Under the pieces are notes generated by a model. The model saw only the letters and a list, made by a program, of their open reading frames with translations. It had not been told where the DNA came from and did no database searches. Shown here in pieces: positions 13,681 through 26,940 of a stretch of 64,000 nt of DNA. Position numbers and translations under genes: made by a program. Each line of letters starts with the position of its first letter. Within the stretch, counting starts at the first letter, position 1. The DNA comes from Siphlonurus alternatus (lineage: Eukaryota; Arthropoda; Insecta; Ephemeroptera; Siphlonuridae), in assembly GCA_949825025.1 (NCBI GenBank), contig OX463778.1:43254646-43318645 (forward strand). The letters run 5' to 3'.

Positions 13681-14030
13681 GTAAAACTATTTAACTTATT
13701 TAATATATACCTAAAGGGCTATACATTTTAATTGTATTTATAATCTATATTTAAATTTTATTTTTAATTCACCTGATAATTTTCAGAGTTAATATTTTTT
13801 AATTAACAACAATTTTTAAGATGCAATGTATTATAATTGAAAATTATGTAATTTTAACATAATAATAATAACCATAATAATTAAACTGTCAATACTTGAT
13901 TATGAATAGTAATATTGTTTCATGTAACAAATATGGTGATTTCCATTTTTTTTTTTTCTTTCAAAGATTACTGATTTGCGTGTCAATCACCAATTTAAGT
14001 TTCATTAAAAAGTATTTCTCTTCACACTCT
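13681..14030. other. AT-rich non-coding stretch
   Basis: Nothing recognised. Confidence 0.6.
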
Positions 14031-14380
14031 CTATTTCACGTAAGTTGAAAGAGACATTGATAGGGATTACAGTTACAAATGATGACGTAATTTATTGGCT
14101 GCGTGCGACTTGTGACTGAGATGTGACGCCGCCACTATTGTTCTCTACAATGGCTGCACGCGGTCAAATGGAAGTGACGTCTTTGTCCGTCGCGATGCCG
14201 ATACCAGCGAGGGAGGGGCGATTGACGGCGGGACAATGTCGCTCACCGCAGCCGCGGGGCAAAAAAAAAACTCGCTGCTCTATCGCCGCCACGACTGCCG
14301 AGGGCACCAGTTAACAGAACGTTTGATACCGCCAACAGCAGCAGCATCAGGCCTCTATATAGGGGGAAGTATAGTAAGGT
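14031..14380. other. GC islet
   Basis: CpG-containing islet with a 63-codon plus-strand frame (14123-14314) that is Ala/Arg/Thr-rich with no domain. TGACG half-sites occur near 14083 and 14175. Confidence 0.3.
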
Positions 14381-14850
14381 GATACAGATTGTAATTTATA
14401 TGCAAATGTGTAATATGACAGGCAAAATGTCGATATTTTATACTAAAAAAAAAAGGAGATTTTGTGTTGTTGGGAAAATTGAAATATTTCAGGTAATTTG
14501 ATATTCTATGTATGTATAAGAGAGGGGGTTATAGATAGAATAGTTTTCCATTGATCGTATAATGGATTTTTTTTTATATAATACATACAAGCTTTTTAAA
14601 CTAAATGTTAACAATAAAAAAGTCGTTATATATATTGCAGTATATTTATTTTTTTTTTATATGAGCAAAACTTGAAGGTATATGAACAATATGCATTTTA
14701 CAATCTACTGCTATAATAAATCAAGTAAAAATCTACTAAGTCAAAGTAAATATAATAATAAGCATTTTTATTTTATAAATTACATCTTTAATTTTGAAGT
14801 TAATGTTATACTTTATTACTACATATAATTTAATGACCACACAAGGTTTT
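14381..14850. other. AT-rich non-coding stretch
   Basis: Nothing recognised apart from a TATATA patch and short T-runs. Confidence 0.6.
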
Positions 14851-14858
14851 AAACATTG

Positions 14859-15128
14859 ATGGAACAATTATTTTCGTGCTCAGTAAGCGTTTTCCTTCTG
14901 TGTTTTTCTTGCTCATTAGCTTATCTGCTCGAGGGGAGGGGGCCCCACGAGACGGAGACTGATGGCCACGTCTCCATTGACGCGAGGAGCAATGAACAGC
15001 GGCAGCAAGACACTCCGCTGATAGCCGCCGCACCGCTTTGTTCTGCCGAGCAAGACGGATCACTTGGCTCCGAGCCCCTGAGCGGTAGGCAACTTTTTAG
15101 ACGTGTGAGGTGTGCGGGTTGCGGTTAA
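14859..15128 (+). CDS. Weak candidate first exon or chance frame with a signal-peptide-like start
   Basis: An ATG at 14859 opens an 89-codon frame. About 20 hydrophobic, Cys/Ser-rich residues (roughly 6-22) are followed by a charged, Gln/Arg-rich segment with no recognised domain, then four Cys in the last 20 residues. The middle of the frame is an islet of clearly higher GC than the flanks. A pyrimidine-rich tract ending in CATTAG at about 14912-14918 could act as a splice acceptor instead, which would remove the hydrophobic start. A 77-codon frame on the opposite strand covers the same DNA. Chance is the most likely explanation. Confidence 0.12.
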   Translation: MEQLFSCSVSVFLLCFSCSLAYLLEGRGPHETETDGHVSIDARSNEQRQQDTPLIAAAPLCSAEQDGSLGSEPLSGRQLFRRVRCAGCG

Positions 15129-15130
15129 AA

Positions 15131-15480
15131 CCCTTAAATGCAAACACTGCTTTTCTTCAAATTTGCCACATTATTACTATTTTTTTTGTTTTAATTCTAA
15201 ATTACAGTAAAATTTAAATGTACGTAGGATGATTGTATCATACTTAAAATGCAAACAAATACATCAACAATATTTTTATTATTTAAAGACCTTATTTACA
15301 GACACACAACATATTTTAAACACCAAAAATGTTTAAATCTGAAATTTAACATTAAAATGAAGAATATGTACGAGTTTTGTAGTAAATAAAGAAGATAACG
15401 TTTCAATATAAATTCGTCTATATTTTGAGTAAGTATAAGTGCATATAACAAGTTGTAAAGAGGATTGTTAGAAAATGTTT
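15131..15480. other. AT-rich non-coding stretch
   Basis: Nothing recognised. Confidence 0.6.
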
Positions 15481-15720
15481 CGCTTGTGAATTAGTTTGGT
15501 TTGTTCGAGACTGTACCCATTTATCTGGCCATGTCTAATATACATTAGCGGGCCACCCGCCGCCGCCTCTTCTACCGCAGTGAGAAGAACCTACTCTAGA
15601 AAATGAACAATATTTCTCGTCTGACGGAAAAGAAGGCGGTGGCGGTAGAACAAGTTGAGTTTGCAAGTAGAGCGCCGCGAGCTACTGATTTGGGAGCATC
15701 TTCTTTTGTTTTCTTAGCAG
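15481..15720. other. GC islet
   Basis: Contains GGCCACCCGCCGCCGCCTC (about 15551-15569) and GGCGGTGGCGG (about 15634-15644). No frame or element. Confidence 0.4.
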
Positions 15721-17440
15721 CACCTTCAATCTTATACACTCAATAACTTAAGATATCAAACTGTAAAACAAACTTCGAAGTACGTAAAAGTACTAAATTT
15801 TATTGTACTTTCAGGGAAAAAAATGTAAATTGACTATAATATATATTGATAAGATTATTGAATGTTCAAGTGTAATCTAAATCTTCTTTTTATTTAATTT
15901 AAATTTTAATAAGTTTTTTTTTTTTTTAGCTGTCATAAAAATATATTTAAATGAGAAGAAAATTAAATTTTTATTTTAGTAATTTTTTAATTAAATTTTT
16001 TTTTTTTTCACAAGTCTTCTAAAAAATTTAAAATAAATAATATAATCTTAAGGTATTTAGATATTTTATTTAAAATAATCTTTTTATAAGTTCAAACGAT
16101 GTTTATGGTTTTATAAAATTGTTGACAACAATGCAGCTACATATTTTCCTTTGTAAAACAAGAGCTAGGAAAGGGGTGAATAGGTACAAGAAGATTCATT
16201 TGGGATTTTTGTGGCTATATGTTATGTATATACAGTGGCGGCGGCGCGGCAACTGCTTTGCTTAACTTAGAGTATAACATAGGGATGCAGCAGCAGCTTA
16301 GCTTATAGTAGCTATACTACTAGTGATCTGATAAAGTGTATATAGAATGACAGGTAAGAGAAGCTAACATATAAGTTCAAAGGCATTCCTTTAAGAGAAA
16401 AGCATTATCTTAAGAGGGTTCTTTACTGCTTTTACAGTGAGGTATTCGGACTATTTTAGCAAGCTATATAATAATATGTATACTTGAAGTAAGCAAGTTA
16501 AAATATTTGAGGAGCTACTGTTGTTAGCACGAGAGCTAGCTGATGTTTTGTGGTATCGGATTTAATTAGCCGACTCCTTGCTTCATGCTCCCCACCCTCT
16601 GCTTACTTTCCTTTTCTGGTAATTATTATTACACCTCATGTACCACTCACTCGCTCCATTCTTACTTGCTCGCTTGCCACTCATCTCATCAAGCATACAT
16701 ATTTTTTACGTTAAACTTGAGATTCACAAACATAAATTCTCATGGGATATATATTTTACTTAAGTCATCTTTATATATGTATACTTGTTGTTATATTATA
16801 TTTTCTTTGATGATTTTAAAATGTATGGTTTCATTTTAATAAAACAACTTTGTTTTATTAACTTACTTAATATTTTAACATTTAGTTTTGAAATTAATTA
16901 ATGTTTATATACATTATTATGATTATATTGTTGTAACTTAAAATGTAAAAAAAACTATTGTCTTATTACTCAATTCTTAGAACTGTGCAACAAGAGTAAT
17001 TTAAAAGACTCATACGAGTCTTGAAAGTTGAAACTGTTGAAAGTGATTATATGTTAACCATTAACAGTATATACAATCTAATTTAATGTGTGTGGTTTTA
17101 AGTATTTGGAGTGGTTCATGGCAAAACACGTAGCACTGTCATTCAGAATGTTAATTTTTAAATATTTTAGAATTATTAATAAATTAACTGCTTGTTACAA
17201 TAAAGTTCAATATTACTCGATTTATCATTTGGTCTGGTCTGGAAAACATACTGGAGTTTCTGTCATCAGCCTAACAGTACAATAAAATAAACTTGCATCA
17301 CATGCATAAAAATGTAATACTCAAGTATGAAACCAAAAAGTTTCATTGACAAAATTGCATGATAAGAATTTATCTTAAAAAAATCCTGGTTCTTTATGAG
17401 TTAATTAAGAACAAAATCTCTAAATATTGATTTACAGTTC
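15721..17440. other. AT-rich stretch with a modest islet at 16.2-16.7 kb
   Basis: Mostly AT-rich. A GGCGGCGGCGCGGC word near 16227 and CAGCAGCAGC near 16288 mark a weak islet. Frames at 16585-16839 and 17088-17285 encode Tyr/Leu/Ile-rich low-information peptides and are not called. Confidence 0.5.
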
Positions 17441-17442
17441 AT

Positions 17443-17626
17443 AATATCGTCTCTCGTCCGGAATAACGAGCTATCTGCCTTCCAAAATTCATGTGCTATA
17501 ATGAGCTGTCTGCATTACATTAAATTTAATCTTGTAATTACACTCACCTGATATAGCAAATAGGTCATGTCGTCATGAATTTTGGTAGGCAGATAGTTTA
17601 TTATTCAAAACAAAGGACGATATAAT
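17443..17626. mobile_element. Small foldback/MITE-like element, about 184 bp
   Basis: The two ends are inverted copies. The outer word is TATCGTC...CGTCC on the left and GGACGATA on the right. CTATCTGCCTTCCAAAATTC (17471-17490) matches the complement of GAATTTTGGTAGGCAGATAG (17578-17597) with one mismatch. The middle carries a further TGCTATA/TATAGC pair, so the right arm seems to hold sequence the left arm has lost. No clear target-site duplication was found. Non-coding. Confidence 0.6.
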
Positions 17627-18990
17627 ATATTATCTGAAAAATATAAATTTAATAACAAATTTATGGAATGGTTATCAAGAGATTACTAGGGATTTATTGT
17701 TATTATTGATGTTAATTGTTATTATTTTCAAAAAAAATTATAGATAATTGAATCCAATTTAGATCGAAACTACCCTTCTTACATAATTTTCAAGAAGATT
17801 CATTGCTTGATAGAAAAATGTAATCTTTTTCGCAATTGTGAGAAGGGCTTGTTGTTGGCTCAGTTAGAAATTAGATGTAAATAAAAAGTGTAGCCATATT
17901 ATATTTAATATGGTTGTTTTTGTGATTTTTTTTTTTTTTTTTCAATTGTAAACTTTATACATCGATTATGTTATTCCCGTTATTTCATGTTGTAACACTA
18001 CTAGATAACAAATAATGTGCATGATGCATTCAATAAAATATACTTTTATATTATGAATAAAAGTGCAAATTATTACATGATTACAATGGACGATGCACAC
18101 TTGACGTGCTTTTTAGACTAAACTCAGGTGTTCCTCGTATTCCGTCGTGGCATGTTTGCGTATTACAAGCTAATGACGTAATCACGGGCATTACACAGGA
18201 ATTCTCAGCACGCCAGTTACAGCTGCCTTCAATTACAACAACCATTGCCTGTCTGCTGCACTCGCCAAAACACAATATTACATGTTGCGGCAAGCATCAA
18301 TTAATGTGCACTCAATTATAAACAGTCAATAAATGTATTAAAAAACATCTAATTATATAATATAATCTAGAATGAGCAATTTAAATTGTGATTGCAAAAT
18401 AATTAATTTATAATGCATGTATTTTTTTTTAACTTTGTAAAATATTAAGCAGTATAAATTTTCATAAATATTAATGTTATAATGATATTAATTAATTTAT
18501 TATATTTATTTCTAAATAAGGTAGTCCAGTTGTAAACGTATTCATAATTAAATAAACATACAATATTAAGAAAATATACATATACAAAAAATTATTATAC
18601 GATTCAAATCTTGTTATCATAATTAATACATTATGTAATTAAACATAAATTTTAATTAATTACATTTCCTTGTAATTTTTTGCTCACATTGATGGAAATT
18701 ATAAAATTTTCTTGTGTTAACATAGTTTTAAATTTCATATCCCATTGATATATTACTAAAACTCCCTTTTTCATGCTATGAAGTATTATTTGAAACGTTA
18801 AAACTCGATAACTTTATATAAAACATAGAGTTTAATTATATAAGAAAACTTATCCATAAGATTTCATATACCATTTCTTAAAATCTACTATAAAATACTT
18901 AAATTTATATAATTTATTCATAAGATAAAGTAAAATTATTTAAATTACAGCTTTTATACATAATCCAAGGTTTTAATAAGTTTAATGTAT
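17627..18990. other. AT-rich non-coding stretch
   Basis: AT-rich apart from a segment at 18090-18310 with average composition, where 70-codon frames overlap on both strands without recognisable content. Confidence 0.55.
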
Positions 18991-19310
18991 GTGAGAGATT
19001 CTATCTGGCAGTTAGAACTGCGAAGGAAGGAGGGTTAAGAAAGAGAGAGAGATGATATAAGAAGAAAGGTGGTTCCGCATGCAAGACAGACAGAACAGTT
19101 TAAAATCATTGAGATGGATTCTTCTCCTCCCTTCTCTGGAGAGGAGATAATACTGACACTCCCACCCTCCTCGTACCTCTCACTATATTATATAACTCTT
19201 CATCCCTTTTAGCTTCAATCAGAAAGCAGCTTTCAAATGCCTCTGCTTTAGAAGCTACTGCATTAGCATACAATCGCTTCTCATTTAGCCACAGTGCCAA
19301 GAATTTTGTA
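18991..19310. other. Less AT-rich islet with purine- and pyrimidine-rich blocks
   Basis: A GA-rich block (19020-19070) is followed by a CT-rich block (about 19120-19200). A 64-codon minus-strand frame at 19106-19300 has no known domain. Confidence 0.35.
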
Positions 19311-20010
19311 TTAATTAGTTTAAAGATTCATCCAATTTTCATATCTTAATACTCAAGTCTTGGAATATAATATCCATGCTTTTACAGCTATATTAACTAT
19401 TTTCAAGATTTTCATTTAAACTAATTTTCATTCTTTGTACTGTTATTTTGTTATATACTTAATACTATTTAAGCCTCTTATAATTTAACATACTTTATAA
19501 TAAGTTTACCAAGTCGAATAGGTGTTTTGACTGATAACTTCAATACCATGTGTTTATTAATTATAAATTGTTGCTTACATTTCAATGTAATAATTTATAT
19601 GTCAACCATTGTTACTTATAATAATTACATATAAAAATGACAAACGTTTATACACATTTAATTTCCAATCAAACAATTATGCTAATTCTATATAGTATCT
19701 TATACATTTATATTGATTCTCAATTCATCAAATTTACAAGGAAAAAACAGCACAAGGTAAACAAACTTGTTTATAACATTTAATTTTGAAAAGCTCTTCA
19801 AGTGCTATGGCATTGAAGTTATTTGTAAAGAAGAAAAAAAAAATACCTCATTATTAACGTTTTATATTATAATAGTTTTTCATAATAAAAGCTTTCATTT
19901 AATTTTACACAAATTATTATTATACTACAACATTCTGCTTGACAACAATGAGAAGAATTTTATACAATGAAGATATTATTACGTTTATTAATCAAATCTC
20001 CCTATGACAT
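19311..20010. other. AT-rich non-coding stretch
   Basis: Nothing recognised; the short frame at 19767-19970 is Lys/Leu/Asn-rich and judged to be chance. Confidence 0.6.
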
Positions 20011-20235
20011 TACAACAATACGCGTCGCTTATGCAACAATTGCCAGGCCGTCAGCACTGCCGTCAGCTGGGCTCGTGTCGGTGTGCGATTGGCTGAACAC
20101 AACCATTGTTTGTGACATGAAACTAATTGGAGAATTCTTCCCTCCCCCCTTCCACCTCCACCTCCCTGCAGTGGCTGATATTGAGTAGTATAAGGGAGGA
20201 GGGAGGCTCGTCGCCTCGTATGATTATGACAGCAT
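20011..20235. other. GC islet
   Basis: Islet with CGTCAGCACTGCCGTCAGC (about 20049-20067), a GATTGGCTG (CCAAT-type) word near 20088 and a CCTCC-rich block. Overlapping frames on both strands look like chance. Confidence 0.35.
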
Positions 20236-21118
20236 TGCAAATATTCGATATTAAAATGATTCACCTTTATTGTACCGTTAATTAATCCATTATTTTGAAC
20301 AACTTTTATTGTTTTATTTATTTTGAAAAAAGTTTTCGAAAAATTTCCTCACCAATAGGTGGTAGAAATGTTTGCGTTTTTTTTTTTTTTTTTTTTCTTT
20401 TTTCTTTCCCGAATGATACGTTAACAATAACGTCATTTCTTGGCAGGGAAGGGGATTGAACAATTGAACATATATATGAACGTAATATTTAACCATGTTG
20501 AAAATGTTGAAATAACCCCTAAAAGTATGCAACTCTGGGTACATGCTTGTAAAAATGGTTGCATACTTGCAAAATGTGAATTATCAATGGATTTTTTTTG
20601 ACAGAAATTATCGTATAATTTACATTTTATAATAATTATTGTATGTATACTGTACGTGTCTGAATAAAATATATGTAATTATTTTATATGATCAAAGAAG
20701 TAAATAAATTATAGAATATTTAACTTTTAATGACGTTAAAATAAAATGCAAATGAGAAGTTTCAAATAATTGTGTGTTTTTTTACATCATCACAATATAT
20801 TTTAAAATACCTAGAAATAAATTTACTATTAACTATTCTACGAAATACTTTTATACTTTTTTTCTTTGTTTACATTAATTACTATACAAAAAATTACTAT
20901 ATGGAAAATAATATAGCAGTGTGATAAGAGGTATTCATTACTCACTGAAATGAAATTAACATTTAGTTGGTATCACAGAATACATTATTAATGTATAGAT
21001 ATTTTGTTGTATCGGTTAAATATTATACATAATCATCGAGGTAATCAACACTAGCTGGTGGTTACTACACTCATGCTATGCTGATCTCAACATGCTGCTA
21101 TCGTAATAATGCAGTATA
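20236..21118. other. AT-rich stretch with T20 and a CTCF-like word
   Basis: ACCAATAGGTGG at 20351-20362 repeats the 12-mer seen at 8615. A T20 run lies at 20377-20396. Otherwise AT-rich and empty. Confidence 0.55.
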
Positions 21119-21318
21119 NNNNNNNNNNNNNNNNNNNNNNNNNNNNNNNNNNNNNNNNNNNNNNNNNNNNNNNNNNNNNNNNNNNNNNNNNNNNNNNNNN
21201 NNNNNNNNNNNNNNNNNNNNNNNNNNNNNNNNNNNNNNNNNNNNNNNNNNNNNNNNNNNNNNNNNNNNNNNNNNNNNNNNNNNNNNNNNNNNNNNNNNNN
21301 NNNNNNNNNNNNNNNNNN
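21119..21318. other. Assembly gap of exactly 200 N
   Basis: Unsequenced scaffold gap. The 13 bases before it (ATAATGCAGTATA, 21106-21118) are identical to the 13 bases after it (21319-21331). Reading frames reported through the gap have no meaning. Confidence 0.99.
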
Positions 21319-22450
21319 ATAATGCAGTATATGATGCTATAAAGGCTAAACATATAAAGGCTTCAATCAGCGTAGTAAATCATTGTTGTTGGGTGGTTGC
21401 CTCGTTTGGTTGTGTATGTTCATTTTCATATAAGCAATTATGGTAATGGTACATCGTTTAGCTTGAAGCCTTGTAAACTACGCCGTTGCGCACAATCAAT
21501 GGAACTCTCTCTACTCTCTCTCTTTCTCTCTCTCTCATACTCATACAAGTATACATAGACACATATTGCATTGTAACATTCACTGTTTAACGTTTGAGTC
21601 TGATGCTATACTCTCCTCTATATAATATATATATTATATAGTATAGCATTGACTAATCGGCCGCATTGCATTCGCTTGTAATTAATTTTCATTCTGACAC
21701 CACAAGTTACATCAATCACAAATACAACACGTTAGTATTGTCCACAATATGTGTACGTATATATATTTTTTTAACCATTTTAATTAGATATACGTACGAA
21801 CGTATTTACCTGTGCCCGAAGCTACAACTGTTTTATTTTTATATTTGAGAACCCCCCAATGTGCTCCAAGCTATACGCTGATTTTTCCCCTGATTGTCAA
21901 ACAAAATATACATACAGTAGATTTAATCATTTCACACCGACGAGTATTTATTTAGAGAATCGTTTTACAACTTATAAATGTTTTAATTATAAAAATAGTT
22001 ATGTATGTATGTACTAAACAATTGAAAATATAGCTTTGTTTTTGTCTGAAAGTATTTTTTTATTATTTTAAGTCAACTTAATTATAAATGAATTTGTAAC
22101 GAAATTAAAAAAAATATATATAATATTGAGATTATACATTAATTCAAAAAATATTCAGCAATGTAGTTGCATGTAATATTAAAATTACATCAATGCCTTA
22201 TTAGCCATATTATATTATTACAGTGCTTTCACAAAGTCCAAAATTTGTTTGCAGTAGTGCCGTAAGAAAATCAAGGTGAGCTTGATTTTTTTTTTTTTTT
22301 TTTGCGTAATTTTGAGTATGTGGAAGAAGCCTTCTAAAGGTGAAAAAAAAATCATTTTATTATTGAATAAATTTAATTTCCGAATCAAAATACATCATAT
22401 ATACAACATAAGAGTCTCAGCATATATACAATTGCATTATTATATATACT
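21319..22450. other. AT-rich non-coding stretch
   Basis: A mildly GC-richer patch at 21360-21560 ends with a short degenerate CT repeat (about 21506-21536). A small TATA palindrome (TATAATATATATATTATA) lies near 21620. A T17-like run lies near 22287. No gene. Confidence 0.55.
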
Positions 22451-22853
22451 AACAATAAGTACGAGTCACTGATAAGTACTCGGATTCTGTTGGTGTGAGA
22501 GCGAGCGTGTCCTCGGTAGTGTCACTGAACAGACCCCGGGGAAGTGTCTGCTTGGTCACCCCCCCCCTCCCTCCCCCGGAACCGCAGCTGGCAAGTGCGA
22601 GGTGATATCTAGTCCTGCTGCCTGCGCCGCCACTCTCGCCTAATGAGGACAGTTAGAGCTGCTGCTGGTGTCGTTCCCCGTGTCGCGGCGGCAGCGGTGA
22701 TTATCATGCACGGTGATGCTCCTCCTCAGCAAAACACCCCCGCCCGCCGCCACTTGTCCGCCCGCACGTCATGCCATCTCGCGCTAACTAAGCCAACTAG
22801 AAAACCTCCCTTCGTCTACCGATATCCACCCACCGAACACTATGGCACTGCCA

Positions 22854-22856
<3 letters not shown>
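22451..22856. promoter_or_regulatory. GC/CpG islet before a (CT)n tract
   Basis: One of the stronger GC islets, with a C10 run near 22560, CCTCCCTCCCCCGG, and CGCCGCC/CCCGCCCGCCGCC words. A 105-codon frame at 22643-22960 runs through the islet into the microsatellite; it is Ala/Pro/Arg-rich and ends in the repeat translation, so it is not called. Confidence 0.3.

Positions 22857-22914
<58 letters not shown>
22857..22914 (+). repeat. (CT)n microsatellite, 58 bp
   Basis: Perfect CT run starting after CCACCA and ending at GCAATTACG. Confidence 0.98.
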
Positions 22915-22917
<3 letters not shown>

Positions 22918-23076
22918 ATTACGATATGCATCATTAGGATTCCAAGTCACAATGATGTAAAGTGTGCGCAATTTATGAAGCTATAACAAAACGCTTCAAC
23001 GTAATGAGGCAAACTTCTGTAATTATATATGGTATAGTCTATTGATCGCTGTTAATAGTTCATATTTATTATGTAT

Positions 23077-23168
<92 letters not shown>

Positions 23169-23560
23169 AGGGTAATATGTGTAAATTATGAACAACGAAT
23201 TATTTTTTATAACATAAATCTGGTGCTATTGATATTAAAATTTCATGCAAGTTCAAAAATTGACACAAAATACATGCACTCATATTATCATCATCGTCGT
23301 TACAGTTTACACAAAAAGTTTAAAAATCAGTCATTCAAGCGATATTACAGGCTGCGTTATAATTTATATAATAGCATGAACATAAATACTCTTTGTTTAA
23401 ATAGGTCTTTTTTTTTTTTGGTAATGTTTAATTTTTAACTTTTCTTTATAAAAACTTTAACAATGTATATATTGACTGTGAGAGAAAAATAAATATTAAA
23501 GTAAGAGTTAAGAGTTTGATAATAACATTAAAAGCTAGAGATCTTATCTCATCTCGATCT
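22915..23560. other. AT-rich stretch around a (TA)n tract
   Basis: AT-rich DNA holding the (TA)n tract listed separately. A 71-codon frame at 23223-23438 is His/Tyr/Lys/Asn-rich and looks like chance. Confidence 0.55.
23080..23165. repeat. (TA)n microsatellite, 86 bp
   Basis: Perfect TA dinucleotide run. Confidence 0.98.
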
Positions 23561-23704
23561 ACATTATTTTTTTCGGTTGGGGGCAAAAAGTGGGAGGGGA
23601 TAAGAAAGACTATAGGAGCGAGAAAAAGAAGTCTAAGAAAAAAAAAATGCTAGTGGCCACCTGTTGTCGGGCACTTTTCTCTTTAATACCTTTAAACCTT
23701 CTTT

Positions 23705-23708
<4 letters not shown>

Positions 23709-23791
<83 letters not shown>
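23709..23791 (+). repeat. (CT)n microsatellite, 83 bp
   Basis: CT run with one CC interruption at about 23773-23774. It lies between an A-rich block (23640-23647) and a GC islet. Confidence 0.98.
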
Positions 23792-24300
23792 GAGCTGCTA
23801 CCACCGCCTTCGTTCGTTTCTCAAGCAGGCCGTTGTGGGGGCGGGGATGGAGGGATTGCCGCACTCGGAGAGACGGATGGTGGCGTTCCCTCGCTCCTCT
23901 TCGGTGGAGCTAGACGCGAGGCACCAGCAGGAGGAAGAAGGCTGTTGGCTCAAGTCAGCGCTGATTACTTATTCCAGCGTGTTTAACTCAACCAAGTTAA
24001 CTTGACTGCGAACTTAAATATGTCTCAAGAAGAAGAAGTATATAGCAGTAACAACCGAGAAGGGAAAAAGAGGGAGAGGGTGCTAATGAAATGAAAAGGA
24101 GGTAAAATAAGGAGGAAGGGATGTGTATGCTCTGCAGGCTGCTCAGACTTTATTTTGTGTGGCATGTATGTTTAAAAGACAAACTTCATCAAGCCAAGTA
24201 CAACAATCTACTTCTCCCTTAGCTACTTCTTTATAGCAAGCTTCACGTCATTGTTACTTGAATTCTCTCTATCAAGAATTGCCTCAAGCGATTATATTAT
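23792..24300. other. GC islet following a (CT)n tract
   Basis: GC-richer to about 23990, then GA-rich (24030-24120). The plus-strand frame 23664-24005 (113 codons) combines repeat-derived Ser-Leu with 60 residues of unremarkable Arg/Ser/Glu-containing sequence; no domain recognised. Confidence 0.35.
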
Positions 24301-26940
24301 ATATAAAATCACCATGAAATTTTATACGTATTATTATTTTATTATTAATAAAATACAAATTGACAGCATGAAAATGTTTATGTTAAAATTTTAATTAATC
24401 TTGTTTATAATATAATAATTTTATTCAATTTATTATTTATTTAATATAATATTAAAATTTAAATATATTTCCAAGAAAATTTCTTATTTTTTTTTATTAC
24501 AACAAAAAAATATTAAGTATAAAAACTACTTTAAGTTTTTATTACTATATATGATCATAAATTTATAATATGTATTTGAATTTCAATTCCATATGTTTTT
24601 TCAAGCTATTTAATGTGGCTGGGTGCTTGTAAAAGAATGGAAATTAGGACTCTGATAGGCGGCATGACGGCCGTGCGAGACTTAAAGCTCTGTGGGCACG
24701 CGAAATTCCCATCGACTTTAGTCTGCCTTTTTATGTAAATATTTTTTAACAGAAAGAACGCATTTATGACATTTATATGTTACCAACCCAAAACTAGCCG
24801 ATCATATACTTGACTTATTTTAATACTACACGATATTATTTTTTTCCCTAAATTAGTTATTACTATCAAAATGTTTATTTTACAACACTTATGAGTAAAA
24901 AAAAATATATATCTCATGTAAATTATATATTACACAAATAAAATTTCACTCTAAATGGATTAATCTAAATATTTTTACATGATTATATATTAGTTTAAAA
25001 TTATTTTCTTTGCTTTTTTCAATGTTAATTTAAAACTTGTATTTTTTCTCCATATGTTATTTTGTGTCTCTTCTCAGCTGGTAATCGTGTGCTATATTGA
25101 ATGTTGGTTCTTGAGAGCGCCCGCCTGCTTGCTGCCCAAATATTAGTGCGCCACCTCACTATTGACACGGCTAATTGACTTAACAGCACGTTTAGAACAT
25201 GGACATATTTTTGCAGCACTGATCGATAATATTTGTCAACCTTCCACAAACACGAACACTAACAACAATGTAATAATGGTTCAAATGGTTGCATAAATTA
25301 CTTTATAATAAATTTTAAAATATACACATGCAATTATATATTAAATTTGGTTGTTGCTTTTCACTTTTTTATAAAAACACATTTAAAAAATTTACATTAA
25401 AAAACTTTTTGTAAGAAAATAAAAAATAAATGTTGATAACAATTTTAAGCAAAGGTGTCAGCAGCATCGATTAAAAGTTAAAAGTACACTTAAAATGTGG
25501 TCTTCTGTTTTCTTTTTAAGAATTTGTGTTTTTCTTTAATGCATTTTTATTAAATATGCAATTAAGTCAGAAACGTCCCCGTGGGGAATTCTGCCACACT
25601 TCACACATGCACGTACGCTGTCTGTAAATATTGCCATGGCAAGATTTCGAACCAAAATATTGTGTTCAAAAAAGTTATATTTATTTTAAAGGATTGAATG
25701 AATATGAATATCGAATGAATGTTATTTTTTGTAAACCAATCAGATGCAAATTATATTAAACAAATTACTGTGGGTGCATGAGTAAACAAAACCACTCCTA
25801 CAACGTAATTCAAAATAATTATTGTTATTTTGTTTTAATTCAATGTTTGTTAATTTTTTAAACCATATATACTAACTGCTTTTTGAGGATATTCACACGT
25901 TTATTTTTTATACGCATAAAAAATCTGGAGGAAAATTAACAAGATTGAAACATTTTCAAATTATTTAAGACTACCGAATACGTTGCCTTGGTAGGTAATC
26001 AAAACCTTATGTCAATTAAGTGGCATTGGATTTTACATGAAGGCTTTAGATGAAAAAGTTACCTCCGATATATTGTTATTAGGTGTAGGGTAGGATGTGA
26101 TCTTTATCGAACGTTAATCATCAACGTTGTCAGAATACAAGTCTGGAGGAAATTATTTCATCTTTGGTTCAGCAAAATTGGTTTTCTTTTTAGTATGTTG
26201 CACAGTTATCAAATTAATTATAAAACTGCAATTCAAATCACCAGAGTTGTGAATTTGAATCTCTGTGCAAACATTTCACAAAAAAGCTTGGAGAGTAAAG
26301 TAATATATTAAGGGTCTATATACTATATACTTACCATCACATTTAAAAAATATCTGTTTATTGTGGTCCACCATTGAGGAACATCGTCTTATTCATTCTC
26401 GTTTTTAAATACAAACATTTTTCAACATGAATGTTGAATTTCACGAGAAATATAAAATAATATTGAAACTTACGTTTGATCTTTTAGATCGTTTCTTTGC
26501 TCTTAATATGATATGGAAAATCCAAATATGTAACCATACGTTGCTTATGTTGGTATAAATAAAAATAATAATACTTATTATAATGAAATTTTGCTAACGA
26601 CAACGCTGTTTTTAGTCGAATACACACTTTGTAAAGTTTGTAATCAAAAGATTATAATTCTTCAATTTTAATTTGCCTTGTTAAGAGAGTTTCTCTCTAA
26701 TTATATATAAAAAAGCACATAAAGCTAAAAAAAATACAATAGCATATAAAAATAGATTCATTATTAATTATATTTTATGAATAAACATTATTCAGCTTTT
26801 TTTTATGAAACCCAATAAAAAAAATCTCTAATTAAAAGATTAATTACTACTAACGAATTTTTATTGTACAAATTGTTTATTGAAATCTGAATGTTGATTA
26901 TTAGCTGACTACGTATTTCTACAGCTCATTATGATAATAA
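24301..26940. other. Long AT-rich desert
   Basis: Two less AT-rich patches (24610-24730 and 25060-25230) and one near 25570-25660. The 74-codon minus-strand frame at 25025-25249 has no recognised content. No inverted repeats or element ends found. Confidence 0.55.

Noticed and set aside
15057..15070. GGATCACTTGGCTC resembles the start of 5.8S rRNA
   Set aside because: Only 14 bases match; the sequence on both sides does not continue as 5.8S rRNA.
21078..21446. Frames running through the N gap
   Set aside because: They are artefacts of translating unsequenced bases.
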